NCBI RefSeq assembly: GCF_025725665.1
Contig: NZ_CP107009.1
Location: forward strand, 1,116,001 to 1,180,000
DNA: 64,000 nucleotides
Direction of reading: 5' to 3'
Source: Halomonas sp. LR3S48
GTDB lineage: Bacteria > Pseudomonadota > Gammaproteobacteria > Pseudomonadales > Halomonadaceae
Shown: in pieces, positions 46,685 to 57,885 of the stretch
How positions within the stretch are numbered: position 1 is the stretch's first letter
Layout of the letters: each line of letters starts with the position of its first letter
The notes under the pieces: model-generated
What the model was told of the DNA's origin: nothing
The model's database searches: none
The model's input: only the letters and a program-made list of their open reading frames with translations
Translations under genes and position numbers: made by a program

Positions 46685-47104
46685 TCAATCATCGACAATG
46701 CTGTAGGAGTGGGTGACCTCGACGCCGCCCTTAGCCAGCATGATCGAGGCGCTGCAGTACTTCTCGGCGGAGAGCTCGACGGCGCGCTTGACCTGGTTCT
46801 CCTTGAGGTTGTGCCCGCTGACAGTGAAGTGAACGTGAATCCGGGTGAACACGGACGGCACCGCGTCGGCGCGCTCGGCCTCGATGCTCGCCACGCAGTC
46901 GGTCACGCCGGCGCGGGATTTCTCGAGGATCTCCAGCACGTCGAAGGACGTGCAGGCGCCCATGCCCATCAGCAGCATTTCCATCGGGCGCGGTCCGGTA
47001 TTGCGACCGCCATGGTCGGGCGGGCCGTCGATCACCACGCTATGGCCGCTACCCGATTCGGCGACGAATTGGCGACCATCGGTCCACTTGACGCTGGCTT
47101 TCAT
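46685..47104 (-). CDS. OsmC family protein
   Basis: 139 residues. The two reactive cysteines of OsmC/Ohr peroxidases are present in MGACTSFDVLEIL and EKYCSASIMLAKG. It belongs to the YhfA-like OsmC branch. It probably reduces organic hydroperoxides or binds thiols. I chose the start at 47104 (MKASVKW); a longer frame to 47149 is unlikely. Confidence 0.9.
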   Translation of the reverse strand: MKASVKWTDGRQFVAESGSGHSVVIDGPPDHGGRNTGPRPMEMLLMGMGACTSFDVLEILEKSRAGVTDCVASIEAERADAVPSVFTRIHVHFTVSGHNLKENQVKRAVELSAEKYCSASIMLAKGGVEVTHSYSIVDD

Positions 47105-47164
47105 GAGCAGGGTTTCCTTATCGAAGCGTTCATGCGGGCAGCTTACCACTGTGCGGCGCGTGAC

Positions 47165-48870
<1,706 letters not shown>

Positions 48871-48968
48871 GCTGGCTCCTTGTTGTCCCGGACGCTGCCG
48901 GTTGACGCTCGTGGGGCACCGCCGCATGCTGAGCGGTCAGTCGCATACGACAGGCTGGGTGCGGTCTG

Positions 48969-48974
48969 TATAAT
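48969..48974 (+). promoter_or_regulatory. Candidate -10 box of lptD
   Basis: A consensus TATAAT lies 33 bp before the lptD start. The -35 is not clear, and I see no good SigmaE-type pair. Confidence 0.45.
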
Positions 48975-49007
48975 ACCGATTCTCTTCGCCAAGGACATCG
49001 AGGGACC

Positions 49008-51440
49008 ATGGGCAAGCGACATGCGGGAGCGGCATTGGCCGGCCTGATCACATCCGGCCTGATGTTTGGTGCGCCACAGACGATGGCGCTCGAGCCGTTG
49101 CCGGCATGGCAGCTCGACTGGCGCCCCTGGGGCGAAGACCGCCCTGCCGAGGCATTGTGCCGAGGCGTCTACGTGATGCCGGCTTATCGACTGCCCGCCA
49201 CCGACGAGCCCGATCAGGTTCGTTCCGAATCGGACAGCGCCTACTATGGCGAGGATGGCGAGACCATTCTCGGCGGCGAGGTGATCCTGCGGCGTGGCGA
49301 CAGCCAGCTCGAATCGCCGCGGGTGAGCGTGCCGCCCGAGCGGGATTGGGCCTACGCCGAGGGGCCACTCGCGCTGCGCGATCTCAACCTGCTGGTGCGT
49401 GGCGAGGCAGCCGAGGTGGCGCTCAACAGCGATGCGGCCCGTATCGATTCGGCCCACTTCGTGGTGCACGACCAGCACCTGCGCGGCGACGCGCTGCAGT
49501 TGGCGCGGCTGGAGGATGGTCGCTACCGGCTGACCTCGTCGAATTTCACCACCTGCGATCCCGGCAGTTCCCTGTGGCGGCTGGCGACGAGCGACCTAGT
49601 ACTCGACCGCGAGAGTGGCTTCGGCACGGCGCGTCACGCACGCCTGGAGGTCGGACAGGTGCCGGTGTTCTACTGGCCCTGGGTGCGCTTCCCCATCGAC
49701 GATCGTCGTCATACCGGCTTCCTGTGGCCAAAGCTGGGGCTCTCCAGCGACAGCCTCGATTACGCCCAGCCGTTCTACTGGAACATCGCGCCCAACCACG
49801 ATGCCACCATCACGCCGCGCTGGATCAGTGACCGTGGCCTGCTGCTCGCCGGCGAATATCGCTACCTGTTTCCCACCGATGCCGGGCAGATCGAAGGCGC
49901 TTACCTCTCCAGTGACGGTGGCGGCTCCGGTGACGAGGCGGGACGCTCTCAACGCTACGAGGGCGAGGATCGCTGGTACGTCGACTACATGCACAGCGGG
50001 CGCTTCGATTCGCGCACCCGTTACGACCTGCGCTACGGGGCGGCCAGCGACGGACGTTACTTCGACGACTTCGGCAGCGTCTTTGGCGATGATCCCAACA
50101 ACATGCAGCGTCTGGCCCGACTCAACTATCGCGGTGACGTCTGGAACCTCGATGCGCGCGCCCAAGGCTTCCAGCGGCTGGACGATCCGCTGCGCGACCG
50201 GAAGAAACCCTTCTACCGCCTGCCCAGCCTGACCGCCAGTGCGCGTTGGACCCAGCCCGGGGGGCTGTATCAGCAGTGGCGCTCCAACGTCACCTATTTC
50301 TGGCGTGACGTGGATCGTAACCGTGTTCCTCTGCGCGAAGCGGCCGTCGGCACTCGGTTGCATCTCTCGCCTGCCACCGGCTGGCGCTTCGATGAAACCT
50401 GGGGGCACCTCGAGCCACGCGTGGAGTGGCTCTATACCGCCTATGACTTGGACTATGGCGAGCGCCAGACCGAACGCGACACCGCCCTGCAGCGTGCGGT
50501 CCCGGTCACTTCGGTGGATGGTGGGCTGATTTTCGAGCGGGAATTGGACCTCGGGGGACGCGCCTATCGCCAGACCTTGGAGCCGCGGCTCAACTACGCC
50601 TACGTTCCCGCTCGCGACCAGAGCGAATTCCCCGATTTCGATAGTGACGAGCGGGCCTTCTCCTGGAACCAGCTGTGGTCGCCGTATCGCTTCTCCGGCT
50701 CCGATCGCATCGGCGACCTCAACCGTCTCTCCTACGGGGTCAGCAGTCGCTTCCTCGAGGACGCCGCTGGTCGCGAGCGTTTCATGCTCGGCGTGGGGCA
50801 GGCGGTCTACTTCGACGACCGCAGCATCGACATGGCGGGCGACCCTGACACACTGCCTTCGCCAGCTGCCGATGACGGAGAGCGTCTTTACCAGGCGACA
50901 CGGGAGCGATCGCCGGTGGTCACGCGGCTTGACTGGCGCATCAACGAGCGCTGGCGTACACGCTATGAGTGGCTCTATGACGACCAACGCAGCCGGACCG
51001 AGAGAAATAGCGTAGGTGTTTCCTACCGCGATCCTCGGGGTCACGTGTTGAACCTTGCCTATCGTTGGCAACTCGAAGGATTCGACCCTTCGGGAGAAGA
51101 CGAAGACCGCCTGGGGTACGATCGCGAGGAGTACGAGCTTTCCTTCGCCTACAAGGCCAATCCGAGAATCGACTTGATCGGTCGCTTCCTGTACGACCAC
51201 ACCAACAGCCGTAGCCTGGATCAGGTGGCCGGCGTGCAGTGGAACGACTGCTGCTATGGCGTGCAACTGGTGTGGCGTGAGTGGGTTGAGGACAACGACA
51301 CTGCGAATACCATTGAGGACGATACCACCGAGCGCGGCATTTTCCTGCGCTTCGTCTTCAAGGGGCTTGGCGGAGTCGGCGGCGATGCCGGCGACTATTT
51401 CGAGCGCGCCGTTCCGGGCTATCGCTCCACGGCTTTCTGA
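49008..51440 (+). CDS. lptD: LPS-assembly protein LptD
   Basis: 810 residues, the outer-membrane barrel that inserts LPS with LptE. The signal peptide ends near MALEP (residue 28), the OstA/LptD N-terminal domain is at about 60-190, and the barrel follows. The four conserved cysteines are present at 51, 183, 748 and 749 (the last two in NDCCYG), matching the two non-consecutive disulfides required in E. coli. First gene of lptD-surA-pdxA-rsmA-apaG-apaH. Many acidic residues fit a halophile. Confidence 0.96.
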   Translation: MGKRHAGAALAGLITSGLMFGAPQTMALEPLPAWQLDWRPWGEDRPAEALCRGVYVMPAYRLPATDEPDQVRSESDSAYYGEDGETILGGEVILRRGDSQLESPRVSVPPERDWAYAEGPLALRDLNLLVRGEAAEVALNSDAARIDSAHFVVHDQHLRGDALQLARLEDGRYRLTSSNFTTCDPGSSLWRLATSDLVLDRESGFGTARHARLEVGQVPVFYWPWVRFPIDDRRHTGFLWPKLGLSSDSLDYAQPFYWNIAPNHDATITPRWISDRGLLLAGEYRYLFPTDAGQIEGAYLSSDGGGSGDEAGRSQRYEGEDRWYVDYMHSGRFDSRTRYDLRYGAASDGRYFDDFGSVFGDDPNNMQRLARLNYRGDVWNLDARAQGFQRLDDPLRDRKKPFYRLPSLTASARWTQPGGLYQQWRSNVTYFWRDVDRNRVPLREAAVGTRLHLSPATGWRFDETWGHLEPRVEWLYTAYDLDYGERQTERDTALQRAVPVTSVDGGLIFERELDLGGRAYRQTLEPRLNYAYVPARDQSEFPDFDSDERAFSWNQLWSPYRFSGSDRIGDLNRLSYGVSSRFLEDAAGRERFMLGVGQAVYFDDRSIDMAGDPDTLPSPAADDGERLYQATRERSPVVTRLDWRINERWRTRYEWLYDDQRSRTERNSVGVSYRDPRGHVLNLAYRWQLEGFDPSGEDEDRLGYDREEYELSFAYKANPRIDLIGRFLYDHTNSRSLDQVAGVQWNDCCYGVQLVWREWVEDNDTANTIEDDTTERGIFLRFVFKGLGGVGGDAGDYFERAVPGYRSTAF

Positions 51441-51489
51441 AGGGACCGGGACGCCACACAAGTGAGACATCATGAGAGGAAAGAGAGAC

Positions 51490-52158
51490 ATGCGGATACC
51501 GCCAATCGCCACCCTGGGCGCCCTGGGGCTGGTTCTGTGCCTTGGCGCCGTGCCGCTTACGGCCATGGCCCAGAGCCAGGACTACCAGCCGGTACAGCGC
51601 CAGTCCCTGGATCGTATCGTGGCCGTGGTGAACCAGCAGGCCATCATGCAGAGCCAACTCGAGGAGCGCATGGCGCAGGCCCGTAGCCAGCTTGCCGCGC
51701 AGGGGCAAGGGGTGCCGCCCGAAGGCATGCTACGTGAGCACGTACTCGAACAGATCATCCTCGAGGAGATCCAGATGCAAATGGCGGCGGATGCCGGCCT
51801 CAGCATCGACGATACTGCGCTCAACCGCCAGATCCGCGAGATCGCCGAAAGCAACGGCATGACGCTCGACCAGTTTGCCGATGCGCTGGAAGCCGACGGC
51901 CTGAGCATGTCGGCCGTTCGCGAGGAGATTCGCCGTGAGATGCTGCTGCGCGAGCTGCACCAGCGCCAAGTGGGTGGTCGGGTCAACGTCAGCAACCGCG
52001 AGGTCGAGCGCTTCATCGAGCAGCAGGGCGGCAACGTGAGCGAGGACCGGGCGCGCCAGATGGTCTTCCAGCGCAAGGCCAACGAAGCGCTCGACGCCTG
52101 GCTCCAGGAGATCCGCGCCGAGGCCTTCGTCGACAACCGGCTCGCCGACGGTAGCTGA
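51490..52158 (+). CDS. surA: SurA-type periplasmic chaperone lacking both parvulin domains
   Basis: 222 residues. The signal peptide is cleaved near AMA-QS (about 28). Residues 40 to about 175 are the SurA N-terminal chaperone domain (LDRIVAVVNQQAIMQSQLEERM, EQIILEEIQMQMA, RREMLLRELHQRQV). This runs directly into RARQMVFQRKANEALDAWLQEIRAEAFVD, which matches the C-terminal helix of E. coli SurA. The two parvulin peptidyl-prolyl isomerase domains (about 200 residues in E. coli SurA, 428) are absent, with no frameshift or remnant: pdxA begins 5 bp later. In E. coli the N-plus-C-helix part alone is known to keep chaperone activity. ATG 51490 has AGAGGA 9 bases upstream; ATG 51472 is an alternative. 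Confidence 0.92.
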   Translation: MRIPPIATLGALGLVLCLGAVPLTAMAQSQDYQPVQRQSLDRIVAVVNQQAIMQSQLEERMAQARSQLAAQGQGVPPEGMLREHVLEQIILEEIQMQMAADAGLSIDDTALNRQIREIAESNGMTLDQFADALEADGLSMSAVREEIRREMLLRELHQRQVGGRVNVSNREVERFIEQQGGNVSEDRARQMVFQRKANEALDAWLQEIRAEAFVDNRLADGS

Positions 52159-52163
52159 GCGCC

Positions 52164-53219
52164 ATGCACCTTTCCGCTCCCGTGCTGGCCGTGACCACGG
52201 GTGAGCCTGCCGGTATCGGCCCCGAGCTCACCCTGCAGCTGGCGCTGGGTGAACCCCTGCCCGGGCGAGTCGTGGCGGTGGGCGACCCGGCGCTGCTGGC
52301 CGAGCGGGCCGCGCTGCTTGGTCTCGAGGTCAGCCTGCTCGAGCTCATGCCGGGCGAACCGGTGCCGGAAGCGCGCCCCGGCGTCCTGCCGGTGTGGCCG
52401 GTGGCGCTGCGTGTGGCGAGCCGGCCCGGGGAGCTGGCCGTGGCCAATGCCAGCTACGTGCTCGAGACCCTCGACGTGGCCATCGCCGCCTGCCTTGATG
52501 GTCAAGCCGACGGAATCGTCACCGCGCCGCTGCACAAGGGGGTGATCCTGGACGCCGGCCATGCCGGTTTCCGCGGCCACACCGAGTACCTGCGCGACGC
52601 CTGCGGCGTCGACGAAGTGGTCATGATGCTGGCGACGGACAGCGCCCTGCATGCTCGCGAGCCGGGCTGGCAGGGCAGCCCGGCGCTGCGGGTGGCCCTG
52701 GCCACCACCCACCTGCCGCTGCGTGAGGTGGCCGATGCCATCACCGGGCCCGGTCTGGAGCGCATCCTGCGCATCCTGCGCGCGGACCTGGTGCGTTGGT
52801 TCGGTGTCGATGCGCCGCGCATCGCCGTGTGCGGCCTCAATCCTCATGCCGGCGAGGGGGGGCACCTGGGTCGCGAGGAGATCGAGGTGATCGAACCTTG
52901 CCTCGAGCGCCTGCGCGGTGAAGGCTTCGTCCTTGACGGACCGCTGCCGGCCGATACCCTGTTCACGCCGCGTCATTTGGCCGGCGTCGATGCCGTGCTG
53001 GCGATGTACCATGACCAGGGCCTGCCGGTGCTCAAGTATGCCGGCTTCGGCCGGGCCGCCAACGTCACCCTGGGCCTGCCGATCGTGCGCACCTCGGTGG
53101 ATCACGGCACGGCACTGGACCTGGCCGGCCGTGGCCTTGCCGATGTGGGCAGCCTGCGAGTCGCCGCGGCGCTGGCCGTCGAGATGGCAAGACGCTGCTC
53201 GACCGCGACAACTTTCTGA
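52164..53219 (+). CDS. pdxA: 4-hydroxythreonine-4-phosphate dehydrogenase
   Basis: 351 residues. NAD-dependent enzyme of pyridoxal phosphate synthesis. The blocks [29 protein letters not shown] and the metal-binding [16 protein letters not shown] and [15 protein letters not shown] are all present. The ATG lies 5 bp after the surA stop. Confidence 0.97.
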   Translation: MHLSAPVLAVTTGEPAGIGPELTLQLALGEPLPGRVVAVGDPALLAERAALLGLEVSLLELMPGEPVPEARPGVLPVWPVALRVASRPGELAVANASYVLETLDVAIAACLDGQADGIVTAPLHKGVILDAGHAGFRGHTEYLRDACGVDEVVMMLATDSALHAREPGWQGSPALRVALATTHLPLREVADAITGPGLERILRILRADLVRWFGVDAPRIAVCGLNPHAGEGGHLGREEIEVIEPCLERLRGEGFVLDGPLPADTLFTPRHLAGVDAVLAMYHDQGLPVLKYAGFGRAANVTLGLPIVRTSVDHGTALDLAGRGLADVGSLRVAAALAVEMARRCSTATTF

Positions 53220-53245
53220 CGAACGCACAGACAAGGATTCATCGA

Positions 53246-54058
53246 ATGGCATCGCGCCCGCCGGTTCATCGCGCTCGCAAGCGCTTCGGCCAGAATTTCC
53301 TGCGTGACCCCGGCATCATCTCGCGAATCGTACGCGCCATTGCGCCGCGCCCCGGCGACCGGCTGGTGGAAATCGGCCCCGGTCAGGGCGCCCTGACCGA
53401 GCCGTTGATCGAGGCGGCAGGTGGCCACCTCGAGGTGATCGAACTGGACCGTGACCTGATCCCGGGCCTGCGCGTGCAGTTCTTCAACTACCCGGAATTC
53501 GTCGTGCACGAGGGCGATGCACTGAAGTTCGACTTCCGCGCCCTGCGTGGCGATGGCGAGCCGCTGCGGGTGGTGGGGAACCTGCCCTACAATATCTCGA
53601 CGCCGCTGATCGGTCACCTGCTCGAGGCGGGCGATGCCATTGCCGACATGCACTTCATGTTGCAGAAGGAGGTGGTAGAGCGCCTGGCGGCCGAGCCGGG
53701 CGGTCCCGACTGGGGCCGGCTCTCGGTGATGGCGCAGTACCGCTGCCGCGTTGACGACCTGTTCACGGTGCCGCCGGAAGCGTTCGTGCCGCGGCCCAAG
53801 GTCGACTCGGCCATCGTGCGGCTGACTCCCTTTGCCGAGCCGCCGTGGCCAGCCAATGACGAGGCGCTGCTGTTCCGAGTCGTACGCCAGGCCTTTGGCC
53901 AGCGGCGCAAGACCCTGCGCAACAATCTCAAGGGGCTGATCGAAGGCGAAGCCATGGCGGAGCTCGATATCGACCCCGCGCGGCGGCCCCAGACTCTCAG
54001 TGTCGAGGAGTTCGTAAGGATCGCCAATCATCTGGCCGCTACGGAGGCGACGTCATGA
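53246..54058 (+). CDS. rsmA: 16S rRNA dimethyladenosine transferase
   Basis: 270 residues (KsgA). It dimethylates A1518 and A1519 in helix 45. It starts with [14 protein letters not shown] and carries the SAM motif [10 protein letters not shown] and the target-binding NLPYNIST. It overlaps apaG by 4 bases. Confidence 0.97.
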   Translation: MASRPPVHRARKRFGQNFLRDPGIISRIVRAIAPRPGDRLVEIGPGQGALTEPLIEAAGGHLEVIELDRDLIPGLRVQFFNYPEFVVHEGDALKFDFRALRGDGEPLRVVGNLPYNISTPLIGHLLEAGDAIADMHFMLQKEVVERLAAEPGGPDWGRLSVMAQYRCRVDDLFTVPPEAFVPRPKVDSAIVRLTPFAEPPWPANDEALLFRVVRQAFGQRRKTLRNNLKGLIEGEAMAELDIDPARRPQTLSVEEFVRIANHLAATEATS

Positions 54059-54453
54059 CCCATGCGCCGGACATGCCGCTGGAAAGGGAAGTACTGGTCG
54101 ACGTGGAGCCCGCCTTCCGCGACGACGAGTCCTCGCGCGACGAGTCGCGCTACGTGTTCAGCTATACCGTGACGATTCACAACCACTCGAAGCGCAGCGT
54201 CCAGTTGCTGGCGCGACACTGGCGTATCACCCAGGGCAGCGGCAAGGTGCAGGAGGTGCGCGGCAAGGGCGTGGTGGGGCAGCAGCCGATGATCGGCCCC
54301 GGGCAGACGTTCCGCTATACCAGTCGGGCGATTCTCGACGGCCCGGTGGGTGTGATGGAAGGCACCTACACCTGTGTCGATACGGCCAGCCAGCGACCCT
54401 TCGAGGTGGCCATTGCCCCCTTCCGCCTGGCCGGCCCCAACCAGGTACACTGA
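54055..54453 (+). CDS. apaG: ApaG protein
   Basis: 132 residues, a fibronectin-like beta sandwich ([25 protein letters not shown] and [12 protein letters not shown] blocks). Its role is not settled; it is linked to Co2+ resistance and Ap4A metabolism through apaH. Coupled to rsmA. Confidence 0.96.
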   Translation: MTHAPDMPLEREVLVDVEPAFRDDESSRDESRYVFSYTVTIHNHSKRSVQLLARHWRITQGSGKVQEVRGKGVVGQQPMIGPGQTFRYTSRAILDGPVGVMEGTYTCVDTASQRPFEVAIAPFRLAGPNQVH

Positions 54454-54516
54454 TCGCATCGCCCGGGGTGGCCCTCGGGTCGTCTGGTATCCACACCAAG
54501 CCGCAAGGGAAATGCC

Positions 54517-55344
54517 ATGAGCGTCTATGCCATCGGGGACCTGCAGGGCTGCCACGCCGAATTCGTCGAGCTGCTGGAACGCATCGACTTCGATCCTGCA
54601 GGCGACCGCCTGTGGCTGGCCGGCGATCTGGTCAACCGCGGCCCCGAGTCGCTCGCGTGCCTACGTGAGGTGCGTGCTCTGGGCGATGCCGCGCTTACCG
54701 TCCTCGGCAACCACGACCTGCACCTGCTGGCCGTGGCTCGCGGCGGTGCGCGGCTCAATCGCAAGGATACCCTTGACGAGATCCTGGCCGCCCCCGATCG
54801 TGAAGCGCTGCTCGACTGGCTGCAGTCGCGGCCGCTGCTGGCTCGCGAGAACTTCGACGGGCAGGGCGAGACCGTGATGACCCATGCCGGGCTTCTTCCC
54901 GACTGGTCCCCGGAACAGGCGGCCAGCCTTGCCGGCGAGGTCGAGGAGCGGCTCGGCAGTGAGTGCAGCGGGGCGTTTCTCGAGCGGATGTACGGCAACG
55001 AGCCGGCCTGCTGGCAGGCGTCGCTCGACGGCATCGATCGCCTGCGCGTCATCGTCAACGTGCTGACACGGATGCGCTTCATCGATGCCGATGGCTGTCT
55101 CGACTTCAGCGCCAAGGAGGGGCTCGACAGCGCCCCGGCCGGCTTCGCCCCTTGGTTCCGCTATCCTCGCCATGACGACGTGCGCCTGCTGTTCGGTCAC
55201 TGGGCGGCACTCGAGGGGCATGCCGAGGGTGCCCGGGTGCGCGCCGAGGCCCTGGATACCGGCTGCGTATGGGGCGGCAGCCTCATCGCATTGAACCTTA
55301 CCACCGGCGAGCGCATCGGCGTGCCCAGTCGCCAGCGACGCTGA
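54517..55344 (+). CDS. apaH: Diadenosine tetraphosphatase
   Basis: 275 residues of the metallophosphatase fold. It hydrolyses Ap4A to two ADP. The metal motifs GDLQGC, GDLVNRGPES and GNHDLHLLA at the N-terminus and MTHAGLLPDW are present. It lies 63 bp after apaG. Confidence 0.97.
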   Translation: MSVYAIGDLQGCHAEFVELLERIDFDPAGDRLWLAGDLVNRGPESLACLREVRALGDAALTVLGNHDLHLLAVARGGARLNRKDTLDEILAAPDREALLDWLQSRPLLARENFDGQGETVMTHAGLLPDWSPEQAASLAGEVEERLGSECSGAFLERMYGNEPACWQASLDGIDRLRVIVNVLTRMRFIDADGCLDFSAKEGLDSAPAGFAPWFRYPRHDDVRLLFGHWAALEGHAEGARVRAEALDTGCVWGGSLIALNLTTGERIGVPSRQRR

Positions 55345-55368
55345 AATTTCTGCCATATGGGAGGCCTT

Positions 55369-55707
55369 ATGCCGACCCCCGCGTTCCAACACCTGACGAT
55401 CGATACCCTGACGGCCTGGATCGATGCCGACGACCCGCTCACCCTGGTCGATATCCGCGATCCCATGAGTTTCGACGCCGGTCGCATCCCCGGTAGTCGC
55501 CATCTCGACAACGACAGTGCCTCGGCGCTGCTCGAGTCGGCTCCACGCGAACAGCCGCTGGTGGTGGTGTGCTACCACGGCCACTCGAGCCAGCAGGCCG
55601 CGGCCTGGCTGGCGGGCCAGGGCTTCGCCGAGGTCTACAGCCTCGATGGCGGCTTTACCGAGTGGGCACATCGCCTTCCCGAGCGGGTGGAGCTTGGCCA
55701 CCCATGA
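55369..55707 (+). CDS. glpE: Thiosulfate sulfurtransferase GlpE (single-domain rhodanese)
   Basis: 112 residues. The active-site loop CYHGHSSQ (Cys near residue 66) and [17 protein letters not shown] match GlpE. I chose ATG 55369 because GGGAGG lies 4 bases upstream; the ATG at 55357 has none. The stop overlaps the cca start by 4 bases. Confidence 0.92.
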   Translation: MPTPAFQHLTIDTLTAWIDADDPLTLVDIRDPMSFDAGRIPGSRHLDNDSASALLESAPREQPLVVVCYHGHSSQQAAAWLAGQGFAEVYSLDGGFTEWAHRLPERVELGHP

Positions 55708-56843
55708 GCGGATGGCGGGATCGCTTCCTCGACGGCCTCGCGGTCTACCGCGTGGGCGGTGCAGTGCGCGACGCTCGGCTGGGCTGGCCCACCGTCGATA
55801 CCGACTGGGTCGTGGTTGGGTCGACGCCGGAGGAGATGCAGCGCCGCGGCTTCCGTCCTGTGGGGCGCGACTTCCCGGTCTTCCTGCACCCCGAGACCCA
55901 TGAGGAATATGCCCTGGCCCGCACCGAACGCAAGTCCGGCCATGGCTACACCGGCTTCGAGGTTCACGCCAGCCCCGATGTGACGCTGGAGGAGGACCTG
56001 GCCCGCCGCGACCTGACCATCAACGCCATGGCCGAGACGCCCGAGGGCGAACTGGTCGACCCCTACGGCGGCCAGCAGGACCTTCAGGCCAAAGTGCTGC
56101 GCCATGTCTCGCCGGCCTTCGTCGAGGACCCGCTGCGGGTGCTGCGCACCGCGCGCTTCCTGGCACGCTACGCCGGGCTCGGCTTCGTCATCGCCGAGGA
56201 GACCCGGGCACTGATGCGAGAGCTGGCGGCAAGTGGCGAGCTTTCCCACCTGGTGGCCGAGCGGGTCTGGACCGAGACCGAGAAAGCGCTGGGCGAGCCG
56301 GAGCCGACAGTCTACTTCCGCGCATTGCATGATTGCGGAGCGCTGGCGGTACTGATGCCGGAGCTCGGCGAGGATGGTCCGGCGTTCGGCTCCGCTCTGG
56401 CAAGGCTCGATAGCCTGCCCGGCAGCCTGCCTGAAGGGGAACGCCCGCGCTGGCGCTGGGCACGGCTAGTGGAGCATCTCGATGAAATCCGGCAGGAGGC
56501 GTTGGCCGAGCGCCTGCGGCTGCCGCGAACCTATCGCGACCTGGGTCACCAGGCCGCGCTGACCCGCCAACTGCGCCGCCAGGCCACGCCCGATGCGGAT
56601 GAGGTGAAAGGGTGGCTGGACGGTATCGACGCCTGGCGGCGTAGCGAGCGCGTGCCCCCCTTGCTCGCACTGCTGGCGCTGGACGCTCCGGCACTGGCCG
56701 TGACGCTTGAACGAGCCTGGCAGGCTGTGTCGCGGCTCGAGGCGAAGACACTGGTGGCAGAGGGCTTCCGCGGCGGGGAATTGGGCGCGGAGCTGGCCCG
56801 CCGTCGTCGGGCCATACTCGCTAGGGAGCTGGGGCAACCGTAG
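55704..56843 (+). CDS. cca: CCA-adding tRNA nucleotidyltransferase, short form
   Basis: 379 residues. It builds or repairs the tRNA 3' CCA end. The class II head has [14 protein letters not shown], the catalytic DTDWVVVG and [14 protein letters not shown]. It is shorter than E. coli Cca (412), and I see no HD phosphohydrolase motif in the C-terminal part, so it probably lacks the phosphatase/phosphodiesterase domain. Confidence 0.93.
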   Translation: MSGWRDRFLDGLAVYRVGGAVRDARLGWPTVDTDWVVVGSTPEEMQRRGFRPVGRDFPVFLHPETHEEYALARTERKSGHGYTGFEVHASPDVTLEEDLARRDLTINAMAETPEGELVDPYGGQQDLQAKVLRHVSPAFVEDPLRVLRTARFLARYAGLGFVIAEETRALMRELAASGELSHLVAERVWTETEKALGEPEPTVYFRALHDCGALAVLMPELGEDGPAFGSALARLDSLPGSLPEGERPRWRWARLVEHLDEIRQEALAERLRLPRTYRDLGHQAALTRQLRRQATPDADEVKGWLDGIDAWRRSERVPPLLALLALDAPALAVTLERAWQAVSRLEAKTLVAEGFRGGELGAELARRRRAILARELGQP

Positions 56844-56876
56844 TCCTGCGGGGCTGCAGCCGCCGAGCGGCAAGGC

Positions 56877-57386
56877 CTAGCGCTTCATATTGCGCTTCCA
56901 GTCGAACTCGACCGGCCACAACCGCTGGTCACCAGCCTCGAATTCCGACCACAGTTCGGCGTAGGTTCGTCCGTCTTCGGGATGTGGCGTATCCGGCAGC
57001 AGCTCGGCGAGCGGCAGCAGCACGAAGGCGTGATAGAGGATCTCGTCGCGCGGCAGCATGACGCCGTCGTGCTCGCCGACGAGGTCGCCTACCGTCAACA
57101 GGTCGACATCCAGCGTCCGTGGGCTGAACTTGGGCGTACCCTCGCGCCGGCCGTGGTCGCGCTCGATGCGCTTGCACCAGGCCTGCAGCTCCCCGACCGG
57201 CCAGTCACAGTGAAACACTGCCACCAGATTGAAGAAGTTGCGGCCATCCTCGAAACCCACCGGTTCGCTTTCGTAGATTCGCGAGACGCGAATGTCGCCG
57301 AAGGTTTTGGCAAGGGCATCGAGGCAGGCCCGAACGTGGCGCTCGCGATCGATATTGCTGCCAATGCTGACGCTAACCCGAGCCAT
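56877..57386 (-). CDS. folK: 2-amino-4-hydroxy-6-hydroxymethyldihydropteridine diphosphokinase
   Basis: 169 residues. Folate pathway pyrophosphokinase, with SIGSNIDRERHV, EPVGFEDGRNFFNLV and the Mg/ATP block FSPRTLDVDLL. The start overlaps the folB stop by one base. The C-terminal extension (DQRLWPVEFDWKRN) is longer than in E. coli. Confidence 0.94.
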   Translation of the reverse strand: MARVSVSIGSNIDRERHVRACLDALAKTFGDIRVSRIYESEPVGFEDGRNFFNLVAVFHCDWPVGELQAWCKRIERDHGRREGTPKFSPRTLDVDLLTVGDLVGEHDGVMLPRDEILYHAFVLLPLAELLPDTPHPEDGRTYAELWSEFEAGDQRLWPVEFDWKRNMKR

Positions 57387-57751
57387 CAGGGATTCTCCGG
57401 GCGAATGCCGCGCTCGATGCGCACGCCCACCGAGGCTGCCGCAGGCACTGCGCCGGGCTTGCGTAGGGTGAGCCGCAGCCAGGGCACGGCGAACTCCGCC
57501 ATCAGCAACTGGGCAAGTCGCTCGGCAAAGGTCTCGACCAGGGCGAAGTCGTGTTCGGCGGCGAAGCGGGCGATACGCTGGCTGATGGCGGCGTAGTCGA
57601 GCGTCCTTGCCAGATCGTCGTCGGCTGCCGCCGGACGAATGTCGGTGGCCAGTTCCAGATCGAGCGTCAGCCGCTGGCGAATGCTGCGCTCCCAATCGTA
57701 TACGCCGATGACCGTCTCGAGTTCGAGCGACTCGATCAGTACGCAGTCCAT
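57386..57751 (-). CDS. folB: Dihydroneopterin aldolase
   Basis: 121 residues. It cleaves dihydroneopterin in folate synthesis. Signature: MDCVLIESLELETVIGVYDWER, then LDYAAISQRIARF and the C-terminal LRKPGAVPAAASVGV. Its Shine-Dalgarno (GGAGG, 57758-57762) is inside an inverted repeat that could fold over it. Confidence 0.95.
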   Translation of the reverse strand: MDCVLIESLELETVIGVYDWERSIRQRLTLDLELATDIRPAAADDDLARTLDYAAISQRIARFAAEHDFALVETFAERLAQLLMAEFAVPWLRLTLRKPGAVPAAASVGVRIERGIRPENP

Positions 57752-57755
57752 GCCC

Positions 57756-57780
57756 GGCCTCCATAGAATTAAAGGAGGCC
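57756..57780 (-). promoter_or_regulatory. Inverted repeat enclosing the folB ribosome-binding site
   Basis: On the folB strand GGCCTCC and GGAGGCC (7 bp) flank an AU-rich 11-base loop; the second arm is the Shine-Dalgarno, 6 bases from the ATG. A TACAAT -10-like box at 57783-57788 is so close that the transcript may start within the first arm, which would weaken the hairpin. Confidence 0.4.
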
Positions 57781-57885
57781 CGATTGTACTGAGCGCCGGA
57801 GGGGAATGACAGGCTTGCCGTGCTGTCCCCAGGGCGTCGGGGCTGGCATCATTCAGCGATGAACGCGTGAAGGAGGTGGGGCCGG

